Shown here piece by piece: positions 1 to 8,210 of a DNA stretch of 64,000 nucleotides; position 1 is the stretch's first letter; the number at the start of each line of letters is the position of its first letter. The DNA is from Rathayibacter rathayi (GTDB taxonomy: Bacteria; Actinomycetota; Actinomycetes; Actinomycetales; Microbacteriaceae): contig NZ_CP028129.1 of assembly GCF_004011095.1 (NCBI RefSeq), positions 1,798,001 through 1,862,000 of the forward strand, in the 5' to 3' direction. The notes beneath the pieces are model-generated. The model had not been told where the DNA came from. It searched no databases and saw nothing but the letters and a program-made list of their open reading frames with translations. The position numbers and the translations under genes are program-made.

Positions 1-912
1 GTCCGCCGCCGCTGAGCGCAGCGGGGCTTGGAGTCCGTCGAGCAGCATCCCGACCGCGGCGACCCGGTGGCGCACATCGGGGTCCTCGGCGAGTGGCCGC
101 CCGCCCGAGCGGAGGGAAGTCCGGCGCTGCACCGAGACGACGGCCACGTCGAGCGCCCGCTGCGCGACACCGAGATAGACCGAGGAGATCAGCAGCTCGA
201 ACGCCGCGAAGACCGCGAAGACGAAGGGGTCGGCGCTCGGTCCGACGGGCAGCGAGCGGATCATCCGCTCGGCCGGGACAACGACTCCGTCGAGCACTGT
301 CGTGCGACTCTGTGTCGCGCGCATGCCCAGCGTGTCCCAGTCGTCGTGAACCTCGAGTCCGGCGACGGGCGTCTCCGGGGTCTCCCGGTCGACGAAGCCA
401 TGCACGAGGCATGGTTGGGGGCCGCTGTCGTCGCGCCCGAAGACACCGAGCCGCGTCCACACGGGCGCGAGGGACGTGAAGACCTTCGTGCCGGTGAAGC
501 GGTAGCCGCCGTCGCCGACCGGCTCCGCACGGGTCAGCGAGTCCGAGAGCACCAGATCGTTTCCCGCCTCGCTGTTGCCGAAGGCGAAGACGTGACCCGC
601 CGCAGCCTCGACGAGCACCGAGCGGAGGGAGTCGTCGCCGCGGTCGAGCAGGAGGCGTGCGATCCCGGTCCAGACCAGGTGCATGTTAACGGCGAGCGCC
701 GTCGCCGGGGCCGCGGTCGCGAGGCGCGTCTGCTCAGCGGCCGCTTGTTCTAAGCCGACGCCCACACCGCCGAGGTCCTCGGGAACGAGCAGCGCGAGGT
801 AGCCGATCGCGCGCAACTCCTCCAGATCCTCGTAGCAGAACGCGTTGCGCTCGTCGTAGTCGGCCGCACGGCCGCGGAAGCGCTCGAGGAGCGCGTCGTC
901 GAGGATGCTCAC
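1..912 (-). CDS. Acyl-CoA dehydrogenase family protein (3' end cut by window edge)
   Basis: Read on the minus strand from a GTG at 912, the frame stays open for 304 codons to the window edge. It has the layout of FAD-dependent acyl-CoA dehydrogenases: an N-terminal helical part with YLALLVPEDLGGVGVG, a central beta region with GGYRFTGTKVFTS and DDWDTLGMRATQS, then the start of the C-terminal helical domain (YLGVAQRALDVAV). Family members are about 380 residues, so roughly 75 C-terminal residues lie outside. They oxidise acyl-CoA thioesters, or act as flavin monooxygenases in the DszC/HpaH-like branch. The substrate cannot be told from sequence. A second GTG six bases upstream (918) is an alternative start. 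Confidence 0.85.
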   Translation of the reverse strand, partial: MSILDDALLERFRGRAADYDERNAFCYEDLEELRAIGYLALLVPEDLGGVGVGLEQAAAEQTRLATAAPATALAVNMHLVWTGIARLLLDRGDDSLRSVLVEAAAGHVFAFGNSEAGNDLVLSDSLTRAEPVGDGGYRFTGTKVFTSLAPVWTRLGVFGRDDSGPQPCLVHGFVDRETPETPVAGLEVHDDWDTLGMRATQSRTTVLDGVVVPAERMIRSLPVGPSADPFVFAVFAAFELLISSVYLGVAQRALDVAVVSVQRRTSLRSGGRPLAEDPDVRHRVAAVGMLLDGLQAPLRSAAAD

Positions 913-1018
913 CCGCCCCACGCTACGCCCCGCGCCTGCGGCTCGCGGAACCGCCTCCGGCTCGCAGGAACCAGCGGATCCTCCGAGCCGGAAGCTCCCC
1001 GACGAGCCGAAAGCCCGC

Positions 1019-2401
1019 TCAGGCGAGTTCGTGCGACTCCAGCATCTCGGTGACCAGCGCCGCGATCGCCGAGCGCTCCGAGCGGGTCAGCGTGACGTGC
1101 GCGAACAGCGGGTGCCCCTTCAGCGTCTCGATCACGGAGGCGACTCCGTCGTGCCGCCCGACCCGAAGGTTGTCGCGCTGCGCCACGTCGTGAGTCAGCA
1201 CCACCCGGGAATTCTGGCCGACGCGCGAGAGCACCGTGAGCAGAACGTTGCGCTCCAGCGACTGCGCCTCATCCACGATCACGAACGCATCATGCAGCGA
1301 GCGTCCGCGAATGTGGGTGAGCGGCAGCACCTCGAGCATGCCCCGCTCGATCACCTCATCGAGCACGTTCTGCGAGACCAGCGCGCCGAGTGTGTCGAAA
1401 ACCGCCTGCGCCCAGGGATTCATCTTCTCGGCAGCGTCGCCGGGCAAGAAGCCAAGATCCTGACCGCCCACCGCGTAGAGCGGCCGGAAGACCATGATTT
1501 TCTTATGCTGGCGCTTCTCAAGCACGGCCTCCAGCCCCGCGCAGAGCGCGAGCGCCGACTTGCCGGTGCCGGCTCGGCCGCCGAGCGAGACGATCCCCAC
1601 CTCCTGATCCAGGAGCAGGTCGATCGCGAGCCGCTGCTCCGCCGAGCGCCCGTGCAGGCCGAACACGTCCTTATCGCCGCGTACTAGCGTGATCTGCCGC
1701 TTCCCGGTGACCCGGGCGAGGGCGGAGCCGCGGTCGGAGTGGACGACGAGTCCGGTATTGACCGGGATGTCGGCCACGACGTCGGTGAACAGGCGCTCGC
1801 GGTCGTACAGCTCGCTCATCGCGTCGCCGCCGAGCGTCACGTCGTCCATGCCGGTCCAGCCGGACTCGGGGGCCTGCTCGGCGAGGTACTCCTCAGCGGC
1901 GAGACCGATGGACGCAGCTTTCACGCGCATCGGCATGTCCTTGGACACGACGGTGACCGCGGCGCCCTCACTCTGCAGGTTGAGGGCGACGGCGAGGATC
2001 CGCGCATCGTTGTCGCCCATCTGCAGCCCGCTCGGCAGAACCGACATGTTCGAGTGGTTCAGCTCAACCCGGAGTGTGCCACCCCGGCCGACCGCGATCG
2101 GAAAGTCGAGCCGCTCGTGCTGCACCCGCAGCTCGTCGAGGTGGCGCAGAGCCTGCCGCGCGAAGTAGCCGATCTCGGGGTCGTTGCGCTTGCCCTCGAG
2201 TTCGCTGATGACGACGATCGGCAGCACCACCGCATGCTCGGCGAACCGGAACATCGAGGAGGGGTCCGACAGCAGGACCGAGGTGTCCAGGACGTACGTG
2301 CGCTGGAGCTGATCGGTCGGCTCCGCGGAGCCGTTCTGCGCGTGGCGGTGGAGACTCCCCTGCGCGCCGGTCTGCGGATTCATGCCCTGGGGAACTGTCA
2401 C
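1019..2401 (-). CDS. PhoH family ATPase with N-terminal PIN domain
   Basis: About 460 residues. The N-terminal third is a PIN nuclease-like domain ([36 protein letters not shown]). The C-terminal half is a PhoH P-loop ATPase with Walker [13 protein letters not shown] near residue 280 and a Walker B-like [11 protein letters not shown]. This PIN-PhoH (PhoH2/YlaK) architecture is associated with RNA unwinding and cleavage in actinobacteria. I prefer the GTG at 2401 because a GGAGAG lies six bases upstream; ATG at 2383 is also possible. A perfect hairpin at 2418-2436 stands just before the start. Confidence 0.9.
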   Translation of the reverse strand: MTVPQGMNPQTGAQGSLHRHAQNGSAEPTDQLQRTYVLDTSVLLSDPSSMFRFAEHAVVLPIVVISELEGKRNDPEIGYFARQALRHLDELRVQHERLDFPIAVGRGGTLRVELNHSNMSVLPSGLQMGDNDARILAVALNLQSEGAAVTVVSKDMPMRVKAASIGLAAEEYLAEQAPESGWTGMDDVTLGGDAMSELYDRERLFTDVVADIPVNTGLVVHSDRGSALARVTGKRQITLVRGDKDVFGLHGRSAEQRLAIDLLLDQEVGIVSLGGRAGTGKSALALCAGLEAVLEKRQHKKIMVFRPLYAVGGQDLGFLPGDAAEKMNPWAQAVFDTLGALVSQNVLDEVIERGMLEVLPLTHIRGRSLHDAFVIVDEAQSLERNVLLTVLSRVGQNSRVVLTHDVAQRDNLRVGRHDGVASVIETLKGHPLFAHVTLTRSERSAIAALVTEMLESHELA

Positions 2402-2417
2402 GACGACTCTCCACACT

Positions 2418-2436
2418 CCGGGGGCCGAGCCCCCGG
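2418..2436. terminator. Perfect 8-bp GC hairpin upstream of the PIN-PhoH gene
   Basis: CCGGGGGC and GCCCCCGG form an 8-bp stem around a 3-base loop. There is no T-run. It could terminate whatever was transcribed from the decayed region to the right, or act in the leader of the PIN-PhoH mRNA. The role is inferred only from position. Confidence 0.4.
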
Positions 2437-2616
2437 CTCATGTCCTCGAGCCGGCCTCTTCGGTGTCTGACGTTCACCGCGCAGTATCCCTTCGGCGTCT
2501 GCGCGATGTCGAGCCCTACGTCTGCGGCCGTCTCGACCAGGCGCTGTACCTGATGACTTGAACCTAACCCGGCGAATGACATCCGTGTGTTTCCCACCGC
2601 GACGAATGTGTAACCA
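2437..2616 (-). other. Intergenic stretch with a weak HicA-like coding remnant
   Basis: On the minus strand a frame from ATG at 2582 reads MSFAGLGSSHQVQRLVETAA followed by DVGLDIAQTPKGYCAV, then runs without a stop into the hairpin and the next gene. The pattern, a short helix followed by a TxKG turn, recalls small HicA-type toxin folds. The match is weak and no complete gene is present. I treat it as a possible remnant in a region that also holds other toxin-antitoxin debris. Confidence 0.2.
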
Positions 2617-2956
2617 GTGTGTGAACGTGCGGAATCCGGCCTGATCGCCCAGGACTCGCACACCCGCGGGGCGTCCGACGTCGATCTCCTAGCACGCCTC
2701 GCACAGGAGGACTTCGACGGCATCATCACCCGCGACCGCAAGCAGCTCGTCCACGACGACGAACGCACTGCGCTCAGGCGCGCGGGACTGCACTGGGTGG
2801 GCGTGGACCGCGGCGCTGTCGACGTACAACTGTGCCCGGTACGCGAAGCGCGCCCTCGAGACCATCGAACGGCGAAGGGCCTCCGGAGTGCCCGCGAGTG
2901 TTCCCGCGTGGAGCGCAGATCCGTTCGACGACCTAACAGGCGCCCGAAGTGACTGA
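2617..2956 (+). pseudogene. PIN-like (VapC45-type) toxin pseudogene, 5' truncated and frameshifted
   Basis: The first frame, from 2617, reads SDVDLLARLAQEDFDGIITR then DRKQLVHDDERTALRRAGL. This matches the second half of PIN-like toxins, in which an acidic TRD segment precedes a helix. The expected first strand and N-terminal acidic residue are missing, and a TAA lies just upstream. Near 2820 the coding frame shifts by one: the continuation YAKRALETIERRRASG ... PFDDLTGARSD ends at TGA 2954-2956. Loss of the N-terminus plus a frameshift indicate a dead gene. It sits between a PIN-PhoH gene and a YoeB locus. Confidence 0.55.
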
Positions 2957-3094
2957 CGCGAGAGACAGCCGCACAGTAGCATCGGCTCGAGGGTGAATTC
3001 TTGCGTGGAGCGGAATCTGAGAGTGAGAGTGCAACGCGCTGGCTTCGGGTCCGCGAGTCTGGTGCACTTTGTGCCATCCCCACACCTGAGCCGA

Positions 3095-3100
3095 TACAAT
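3095..3100 (+). promoter_or_regulatory. Putative -10 (TACAAT) for the yefM/yoeB-like operon
   Basis: TACAAT is a good sigma-70 -10 hexamer in this GC-rich setting and lies 65 bases before the antitoxin-position ATG. No convincing -35 is present 16-18 bases upstream, so the call is tentative. Confidence 0.35.
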
Positions 3101-3123
3101 CGCGGCCTAACCCGACCACGCCC

Positions 3124-3140
3124 GTAGTCCTTCGGGCTAC
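3124..3140 (+). promoter_or_regulatory. Leader stem-loop before the antitoxin-position gene
   Basis: GTAGTCC and GGGCTAC pair over a TTC loop (7 bp in RNA with one G-U pair). It lies in the 5' leader just before the ribosome-binding site (GGAAGGAG, 3150-3158). YefM-YoeB operons are autoregulated at palindromes, but this one lacks the usual TGTACA core, so operator function is not supported by sequence. Confidence 0.35.
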
Positions 3141-3164
3141 AGCCGCTTTCGGAAGGAGCATCGC

Positions 3165-3386
3165 ATGACCACCATCACCCACCGTCACGGCTCCGACCGC
3201 AGCCGTCCCGGAGTGCTCGGGCAGGTCGCTCTTCTAGTGAGCGGACGCGGGCGCGTCGTTCGCCGAGGGCCGGCGCCCGGTCAGGACACCACGCAGTTTC
3301 TGCTCTCCAGCGGCAACCGCGAGCGTCTGTTGCGCAGCATCGACGAACTCAACGGCGGCGAGGGTCGCGAACACGATACTCGTTGA
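3165..3386 (+). CDS. YefM-like antitoxin, apparently degenerate in its N-terminal half
   Basis: This 73-residue frame starts at ATG 3165 with a strong AAGGAG site. Its last 25 residues (SSGNRERLLRSIDELNGGEG) are exactly the kind of toxin-binding C-terminus found in YefM/Phd antitoxins partnered with YoeB. The N-terminal part, which should be the DNA-binding Phd fold with an ISxxEAR start, is unrecognisable (RHGSDRSRPGVLGQVALL). No single frame restores it fully. Its end overlaps the toxin start by four bases, so translation is still coupled. It may be a damaged antitoxin that still neutralises the toxin but no longer represses. Confidence 0.6.
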   Translation: MTTITHRHGSDRSRPGVLGQVALLVSGRGRVVRRGPAPGQDTTQFLLSSGNRERLLRSIDELNGGEGREHDTR

Positions 3387-3646
3387 GGATCATCTGGTCC
3401 GCAGATGCGTGGGAGGAGTACCAGGAGTGGCTCGAACCTCAGCGTAAGAAGGACCTCAAGAAGCTCAACGGCTTTATCAAGGAGATTCGGCGCGGATCTT
3501 TCTACGAGGGCCTGGGCGATCCTGAGCCGCTCAAGTATGAGCTCGAGGGCTGGTATTCACGCCGCATCACCTTGGCCGACCGACTCGTGTACCGGGTTTC
3601 TGACGCCGGGGACCTCGAGATAGCGCAGTGCCGCGGCCACTACTGA
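3383..3646 (+). CDS. yoeB: YoeB family toxin (ribosome-dependent mRNA endonuclease)
   Basis: 87 residues, full length for Txe/YoeB. It begins RIIWSADAWEEYQEW and ends in the catalytic block: the Glu in YELEGWYSRRI, the Arg of SRRI, and the terminal RGHY holding the catalytic His and Tyr. YoeB binds the 70S ribosome and cleaves mRNA in the A site when its antitoxin is degraded. The start overlaps the upstream antitoxin-like gene by four bases. All key residues are present, so the toxin looks intact although its antitoxin is odd. Confidence 0.92.
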   Translation: MRIIWSADAWEEYQEWLEPQRKKDLKKLNGFIKEIRRGSFYEGLGDPEPLKYELEGWYSRRITLADRLVYRVSDAGDLEIAQCRGHY

Positions 3647-3655
3647 TCTGACCAG

Positions 3656-3988
3656 ATGAGCAGTCCCGCTCGGGTAATGCAGCTGCGGACCAGCGCTCTC
3701 GCGGTCCGACAGGGAATGCTTCACACGGCTCCGGCTCGACGACGACGATGCCCGCACGCTCGTGCTCGTCGCGGGAACCCACGACCGCCAGCCCGAACTC
3801 GTCGGCCAGATCCACGATCGCGCTGACCCGCTCCGCCACGAGCGCAACGTCGCCGAGAGTGGGCCCACGCGGCCGAAGTCGAGGTAGCCGGTCTCCTCGC
3901 CGAATCCGGCGAGGTAGTCCTCGGTCGTGGTGAGGCGGGTGGCCCGTTCGAACTCCTGCCTGCCCTTCCGGTCGGTGGTGCGGCAGGA
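3656..3988 (-). pseudogene. Class V aminotransferase / kynureninase-like remnant
   Basis: On the minus strand one frame reads TEDYLAGFGEETGYLDFGRV followed by GPLSATLRS, typical of the N-terminus of class V PLP aminotransferases. Immediately after, in another frame, comes VAERVSAIVDLADEFGLAVV then GSRDEHERAGIVVVEP, which resembles the C-terminal domain of the same family. About 300 central residues, including the PLP lysine region, are absent, and the two ends are out of frame. This is therefore a large internal deletion of an old gene. It sits directly downstream of uppS and meets yoeB tail to tail. Confidence 0.55.
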
Positions 3989-3997
3989 GCCGCGAGA

Positions 3998-4840
3998 TCA
4001 GCTACCGAAGCGGCGGTGGCGCCCGGCGTAGTCGCGGAGCGCACGGAGGAAATCGACCTCGCGGATGTCTGGACCCAACGCCTCCATGAAGTAGAACTCG
4101 CTGTGCGCGCTCTGCCAGAGCATGAAGTCCGAGAGCCGCTGCTCCCCCGAGGTCCGGATGACCAGGTCGGGGTCGGGCTGCCCACTCGTGTAGAGGTGCT
4201 CGCCGATCAGCTCCGGAGTCAGCAGGCCCGCGACGTCCTCGATCGAGGAGCCGCGCTTGCCGTGCTCCTCCAGGATGCTGCGCACGGCCTGCGCGATCTC
4301 GTGCCGGCCGCCGTAGCCGACCGCGAGGTTCACATGCAGGCCGGTGTGCGAGGCAGTGCGGGCTTCGGCCGTGTCGAGGGCGGTGACGAGCGAGGCGGGC
4401 AGGCCCTCGTCGGAGCCGACGTGCTGCACGCGCCAATCCGGCTGCTGCGAGACCTCCTCGGCGAGGTCGGCGATGATCGCAATCAGCTCGGTCAGCTCGC
4501 TGCTGTCCCGGCCGACGAGATTGTCCTGCGAGAGCAGGTACAGGGTGACGTGCCGCACGCCGAGCTCATCGCACCACTGCAGGAACTCGTGCACCTTCGC
4601 GGCGCCCGCCCGGTGGCCGTGCGCCGCCGTCTCGAGGGCCCGCTGCCGCGCCCAGCGCCGATTACCGTCGATGATCATCGCGACGTGGTTCGGCAAAGAG
4701 TCGGGGGGAAGACTCGAGCGCAGTCGCTTCTTGTAGACGCCGTAGAGAAGGTCCCTCCCTACAGGCAGTCTCGGGTTCGGCACAGTGACACGGTAGCCGA
4801 CCCGGAGCGGTCCTCGATGACGGTGGGCGCTCGGTGTCAT
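3998..4840 (-). CDS. uppS: Isoprenyl transferase (cis-prenyl pyrophosphate synthase, UppS family)
   Basis: It adds isopentenyl units in cis to an allylic diphosphate, making the polyprenyl carrier for cell wall precursors. Diagnostic blocks are HVAMIIDGNRRWAR (catalytic Asp and diphosphate-binding residues), GYGGRHEIAQA, and LVIRTSGEQRLSDFMLWQSA followed by HSEFYF. The body after the start is about 260 residues, normal for the family. ATG at 4840 is chosen; a GTG at 4783 would also leave every domain intact. It is divergent from the hemolysin III gene, with 28 bases between the starts. Confidence 0.93.
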   Translation of the reverse strand: MTPSAHRHRGPLRVGYRVTVPNPRLPVGRDLLYGVYKKRLRSSLPPDSLPNHVAMIIDGNRRWARQRALETAAHGHRAGAAKVHEFLQWCDELGVRHVTLYLLSQDNLVGRDSSELTELIAIIADLAEEVSQQPDWRVQHVGSDEGLPASLVTALDTAEARTASHTGLHVNLAVGYGGRHEIAQAVRSILEEHGKRGSSIEDVAGLLTPELIGEHLYTSGQPDPDLVIRTSGEQRLSDFMLWQSAHSEFYFMEALGPDIREVDFLRALRDYAGRHRRFGS

Positions 4841-4868
4841 ACCGGGATCGCGTCGTAGTCTGTCCGCC

Positions 4869-5624
4869 ATGAGCTCGCGGCCGACGCCTCCCCCGTCCGA
4901 TCCCTCCGCACACGCCGCCGACGCAGCGGACCTGTCTGCGCTCCCCCTGGTCGAGGATGCGATCGAGCAGGGCCCCGCAGCCGAGGTACGCCCGACGTGG
5001 CGCGGCTGGATCCATGCCGGGATCTTCCCGCTCGCGGCCGTCGCCGGAGTGGTGTTGGTCGTCCTTGCGGACGGAACCGCCGCGACAGGGGCGGCCGCGG
5101 TGTTCGCGACCACGTCACTCCTGCTCTTCGGCAACTCCGCTCTGTACCACCGCTTCGACTGGACGCCGCGGACGAAGATGATCCTGAAGCGGATCGACCA
5201 CGCGAACATCTTCCTGCTGATCGCCGGCACGTATACGCCGCTCGCCGTGCTCGCCCTACCGCCCGCGCAGGGCACGCTGCTCCTGGTCCTGGTCTGGGCG
5301 GGCGCGCTGCTCGGGATCGGCTTCCGTGTCTTCTGGATCGGCGCCCCGCGCTGGCTGTACGTGCCGCTGTACCTGCTGCTGGGTTGGGCGGCCGTGATGT
5401 ACCTGGGACCACTGTTCGAGGCCAGCGCGGCGATGATGGTGCTCGTCCTCGTCGGCGGGCTCTGCTACTCCGCGGGTGCCGTGATCTACGGCATCAAGAA
5501 ACCCAATCCTGTGCCGGGCGTCTTCGGCTTCCACGAGATCTTCCACGCGCTCACGGCCGTGGCGTTCCTCTGCCACTGGACGGCGGCGTTGATCGTCACG
5601 CTGCATCCGGCCTACAACGCTTAG
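4869..5624 (+). CDS. trhA: Hemolysin III / PAQR family membrane protein (TrhA-like)
   Basis: 251 residues with an acidic cytosolic N-terminus and seven predicted hydrophobic segments from about residue 48. Family signatures are ALYHRFDWTPRTKMILKRID, the HANIFLLIAGTYTP block, and the C-terminal FGFHEIFHALTAVA, which supplies metal-binding histidines. Bacterial members affect membrane energetics and lipid homeostasis. True haemolysis is not implied. Confidence 0.9.
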   Translation: MSSRPTPPPSDPSAHAADAADLSALPLVEDAIEQGPAAEVRPTWRGWIHAGIFPLAAVAGVVLVVLADGTAATGAAAVFATTSLLLFGNSALYHRFDWTPRTKMILKRIDHANIFLLIAGTYTPLAVLALPPAQGTLLLVLVWAGALLGIGFRVFWIGAPRWLYVPLYLLLGWAAVMYLGPLFEASAAMMVLVLVGGLCYSAGAVIYGIKKPNPVPGVFGFHEIFHALTAVAFLCHWTAALIVTLHPAYNA

Positions 5625-5630
5625 ACGGGC

Positions 5631-5888
5631 TCAGCCGTCGCTGCGCTCCGCCTCCTCGGCGTCGAGCCGCTCCTTCACCTGCGCGGTGTAGGTGGTGCGC
5701 CGTACACGGCGCACCATATCGAGCGCGAGCAGGACCGCGGCGAGGGCGATAACGAGCATCGTGACGAAGCCGAAGAGGCCGGGGGTGACCGTGTCCTCGT
5801 TGAAATCCGGACCCGGGGTCGGCACCGGGCTCGAGGGGGCGGCTAGAACGACGGCGCGCTGGGCGCTCTCGAGCAGCGCGGCGATCAC
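5631..5888 (-). CDS. Small membrane protein of unknown function linked to mca
   Basis: About 85 residues. It has a Pro-rich segment (APSSPVPTPGPDF), one strong membrane helix (FGFVTMLVIALAAVLLALDM) and a charged cytosolic tail (AQVKERLDAEEAERSDG). GTG at 5888 overlaps the mca stop as GTGA; GTG at 5894 is also in frame. The coupling suggests co-expression with mycothiol conjugate amidase. I recognise no family with a known role. Confidence 0.7.
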   Translation of the reverse strand: MIAALLESAQRAVVLAAPSSPVPTPGPDFNEDTVTPGLFGFVTMLVIALAAVLLALDMVRRVRRTTYTAQVKERLDAEEAERSDG

Positions 5889-6913
5889 GCGCACACCTCG
5901 TCGACGACGGCGATGCCGGATCCGTCGGGTTCCGGAGTCACCGGGGCGTCGTGCGAAACCTCGGAGTCGGGGGCGATCGGCGGGACGACGGCGGTCGGAC
6001 CCGGGGCGAGTTCCGCCAGACCGAGACCGGCGAAGAGGTCGGTCTCGGGGGTGGGCGCGTCGACGCGGCTGTCGACGAGCTGGAAGTCGTCGGTCGGCCA
6101 GGCGGCGTCGATCGCCTCGTGCGGAAGGAAGAAGAAGACGTTGTCCGGAGCGACCTGGCTGGCGTGGGCGAGCAAGGCCGCGTCGCGACGGTCGTGGAAG
6201 CCGGAGATCACGACCCGTGTGGTCGCGAGATACGGGGTGTCCTCGTTCCAGCGCTTCATCTCATCCAAGACCGACAAGCGCGGGTCCTCTGGGTCGATCG
6301 AGCGCAGGTGCTCGGCGATCGCCCGTAGCTTCTGGCCGCTGAAGACGCGGTCGTAATAGAGCTTCAACACCGACCAGGGAGCGCCCGTGCCGCGGTACTG
6401 CTCGGCGAGGCCGGCTGCGCGGTACGCCTCGACCGCGACCTGATGTGCCCGGATGTGGTCGGGATGCGGGTAGCCGCCGTTCTCGTCGTAACTGATGATG
6501 ACGTGCGGGCGGAACCGGCGGACCAGGCGCACGAGCGGCGCGGCCGCGGTCGCCAGCGGCCGGCCCGCGAAGGAGGCGCCGTCCACCTTCCCGTCCTCAG
6601 GCATCCCCGAGTCAACGAAGCCGAGCCAGGTGTGCTGGACACCCAGAGCATCACGAGCGGCGGCCATCTCGTGGCGGCGGAGGCCTCCGATGTCGCGCTC
6701 GGCGTGAGCACGGGCCTCGAGACCCTCGTTCAGTACCGAACCGGCCTCGCCCCCGGTGCAGGAGACCACCATGACCTCGGCGCCCCGCTCGGCATAAGCC
6801 GCCAGAGTCGCGGCACCCTTACTCGACTCATCATCCGGGTGGGCGTGCACGGCGAGGAGGCGCGGAGTGTCCTGCGCCTCCGAATCGACGGAGACCTCAT
6901 CGGCCTGGGACAC
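5885..6913 (-). CDS. mca: Mycothiol S-conjugate amidase
   Basis: Mca hydrolyses mycothiol S-conjugates of toxic electrophiles to release a mercapturic acid for export. The zinc-binding LmbE/MshB fold is clear: AVHAHPDDESSKGAA near the N-terminus and GGYPHPDHIRAHQVAVEA in the middle. Also present are VVSCTGGEAGSVL and VLKLYYDRVFSGQKL, the latter typical of Mca rather than MshB. The 342-residue length includes an acidic Pro-rich tail beyond the catalytic domain. It confirms a mycothiol-making actinobacterium and fits with SigR/RsrA further along. Confidence 0.93.
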   Translation of the reverse strand: MSQADEVSVDSEAQDTPRLLAVHAHPDDESSKGAATLAAYAERGAEVMVVSCTGGEAGSVLNEGLEARAHAERDIGGLRRHEMAAARDALGVQHTWLGFVDSGMPEDGKVDGASFAGRPLATAAAPLVRLVRRFRPHVIISYDENGGYPHPDHIRAHQVAVEAYRAAGLAEQYRGTGAPWSVLKLYYDRVFSGQKLRAIAEHLRSIDPEDPRLSVLDEMKRWNEDTPYLATTRVVISGFHDRRDAALLAHASQVAPDNVFFFLPHEAIDAAWPTDDFQLVDSRVDAPTPETDLFAGLGLAELAPGPTAVVPPIAPDSEVSHDAPVTPEPDGSGIAVVDEVCA

Positions 6914-7011
6914 GATCGCTCGATTCCTCGGGGTTTAATGGGATCGGCGCTCGTGTACCAGAGTGGACGCGCGCCGTCCGTCCAGAGTAGACGCATCATC
7001 CAGGGAGTTCA

Positions 7012-7476
7012 GTGGCCACCCGCACCTCCGAAAACGTCGAGGGCACTGCCGCGCCGGCACTCGATCCGGACGCGGTCCGCGCCGCCGGGCCCCTCGCCAC
7101 CCGCTACGGCCGCACGAGCAGCACCCGCCGCAACAACCGCTGGCTCTTCGGCGGCGTCGCGCTGACCTTCGTCGCCGTCTTCGCGGCCTGGGTGATCTGG
7201 GCAGGGCTCGACGGCGCCCGCGGTGGAGTGGACGTGCAGGACACCGCGCACCAGGTCGTCGACGACCGCACCGTGAGCGTCTCCTTCGACCTCACCGCGC
7301 CCGCCGGCCGCGAGGTCGCCTGCGCCGTCCAGGCTCTCAACGAGCAGTCCGCAGTCGTCGGCTGGCTGGTGGTGAAGTACCCCGCCTCGACCGAACGCTT
7401 CCACTCGCACACCGAAACCGTGCGCACCACCGAGCTCGCGAACACAGGTTTGATCTCCTCCTGCTGGCTCCCTTAG
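7012..7476 (+). CDS. DUF4307 family single-pass membrane protein
   Basis: 154 residues starting at GTG 7012 with AGGGAG a few bases upstream. One membrane helix (WLFGGVALTFVAVFAAWVIW) is followed by an extracytoplasmic beta-rich domain with VSVSFDLTAPAGREVACAVQ. This is the actinobacterial DUF4307 pattern, often located near mca and greA as here. Function is unknown. Confidence 0.85.
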   Translation: MATRTSENVEGTAAPALDPDAVRAAGPLATRYGRTSSTRRNNRWLFGGVALTFVAVFAAWVIWAGLDGARGGVDVQDTAHQVVDDRTVSVSFDLTAPAGREVACAVQALNEQSAVVGWLVVKYPASTERFHSHTETVRTTELANTGLISSCWLP

Positions 7477-7620
7477 GCTTGACTGAGGCCCTGACGGACT
7501 CGTCGGGGCGTCGCCATTCCCACCGCCGCCTGACGCCGGCCGTCCCGACCGCCGGACGCGGATACCTCCGCACAGTGCTGCCGGACGCTGCGAGCGCGGC
7601 CCTCAGAGCAGGAGCCCACC

Positions 7621-8112
7621 ATGACGGACCAGTCACAGGTGACCTGGATGACCCAGGAGTCGTACGACCGCCTCGAGGCGGAACTCACCGAGCTGTCCAC
7701 CGCCGGACGCGAGGAGATCGCCAAGCGCATCGAGGTCGCCCGCGAGGAGGGCGACCTGAAGGAGAACGGCGGCTACCACGCCGCGAAGGACGAGCAGGGC
7801 AAGATCGAGGCTCGCATCCGCCAGCTGACCTCGCTCCTGCGCGAAGCCGAGATCGGCACGCCCCCCGAGAGCCACGGAGTGGTCGAGGCCGGCACTATCA
7901 TCACCGCCGACATCGCAGGAGACGAGTCCCGCTTCCTCCTCGGCAACCGCGAGATGGCGGGCGAGAGCGACCTCGACATCTACAGCCCGCAGAGCCCCCT
8001 CGGCGCGGCGATCATGGGCCTGAAAGTCGGCGACACGACGCGCTTCACGGCACCGAACGGGCGGGAGATCGAGGTCCGCGTCGCCAACGTCGAAACCTGG
8101 TCGGGCCACTGA
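7621..8112 (+). CDS. greA: Transcription elongation factor GreA
   Basis: GreA enters the RNA polymerase secondary channel and stimulates cleavage of backtracked RNA. The N-terminal coiled coil is complete, with the acidic tip region EEGDLKENGGYHAAKDEQGK. The C-terminal FKBP-like domain ends SPLGAAIMGLKVGDTTRF and NGREIEVRVANVE. At 163 residues it is normal length. ATG 7621 follows a GGAG site. The stop codon coincides with the first bases of a long inverted repeat (8111-8210). Confidence 0.96.
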   Translation: MTDQSQVTWMTQESYDRLEAELTELSTAGREEIAKRIEVAREEGDLKENGGYHAAKDEQGKIEARIRQLTSLLREAEIGTPPESHGVVEAGTIITADIAGDESRFLLGNREMAGESDLDIYSPQSPLGAAIMGLKVGDTTRFTAPNGREIEVRVANVETWSGH

Positions 8113-8210
8113 TCGTGCGTCGCGGCGTCCTCCGCGGCGTTGTCGTCGGGCGCGATACCGCCGGTATCGCTTCCTCCTCCGCCTTGCGGAGAACACCGCG
8201 ACGCACGATC
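8111..8210. repeat. Long inverted repeat carrying a 56-bp dispersed element in its loop (locus 1)
   Basis: The left arm 8111-8135 and right arm 8186-8210 are 25 bases each and pair with two mismatches. The left arm begins inside the greA stop codon. The loop and inner arm edges hold a 56-bp segment (8133-8188) that recurs identically at 8247-8302 and, inverted, at 42834-42889. The segment contains the palindrome GCGATACCGCCGGTATCGC and the pyrimidine stretch TTCCTCCTC. Its position suggests a greA transcription terminator or 3' UTR structure. There is no T-run. Confidence 0.85.

Noticed and set aside
5692..6356. Plus-strand open frames opposite mca
   Set aside because: Arg/Ser-rich translations typical of antisense shadows; mca on the minus strand has all its motifs.
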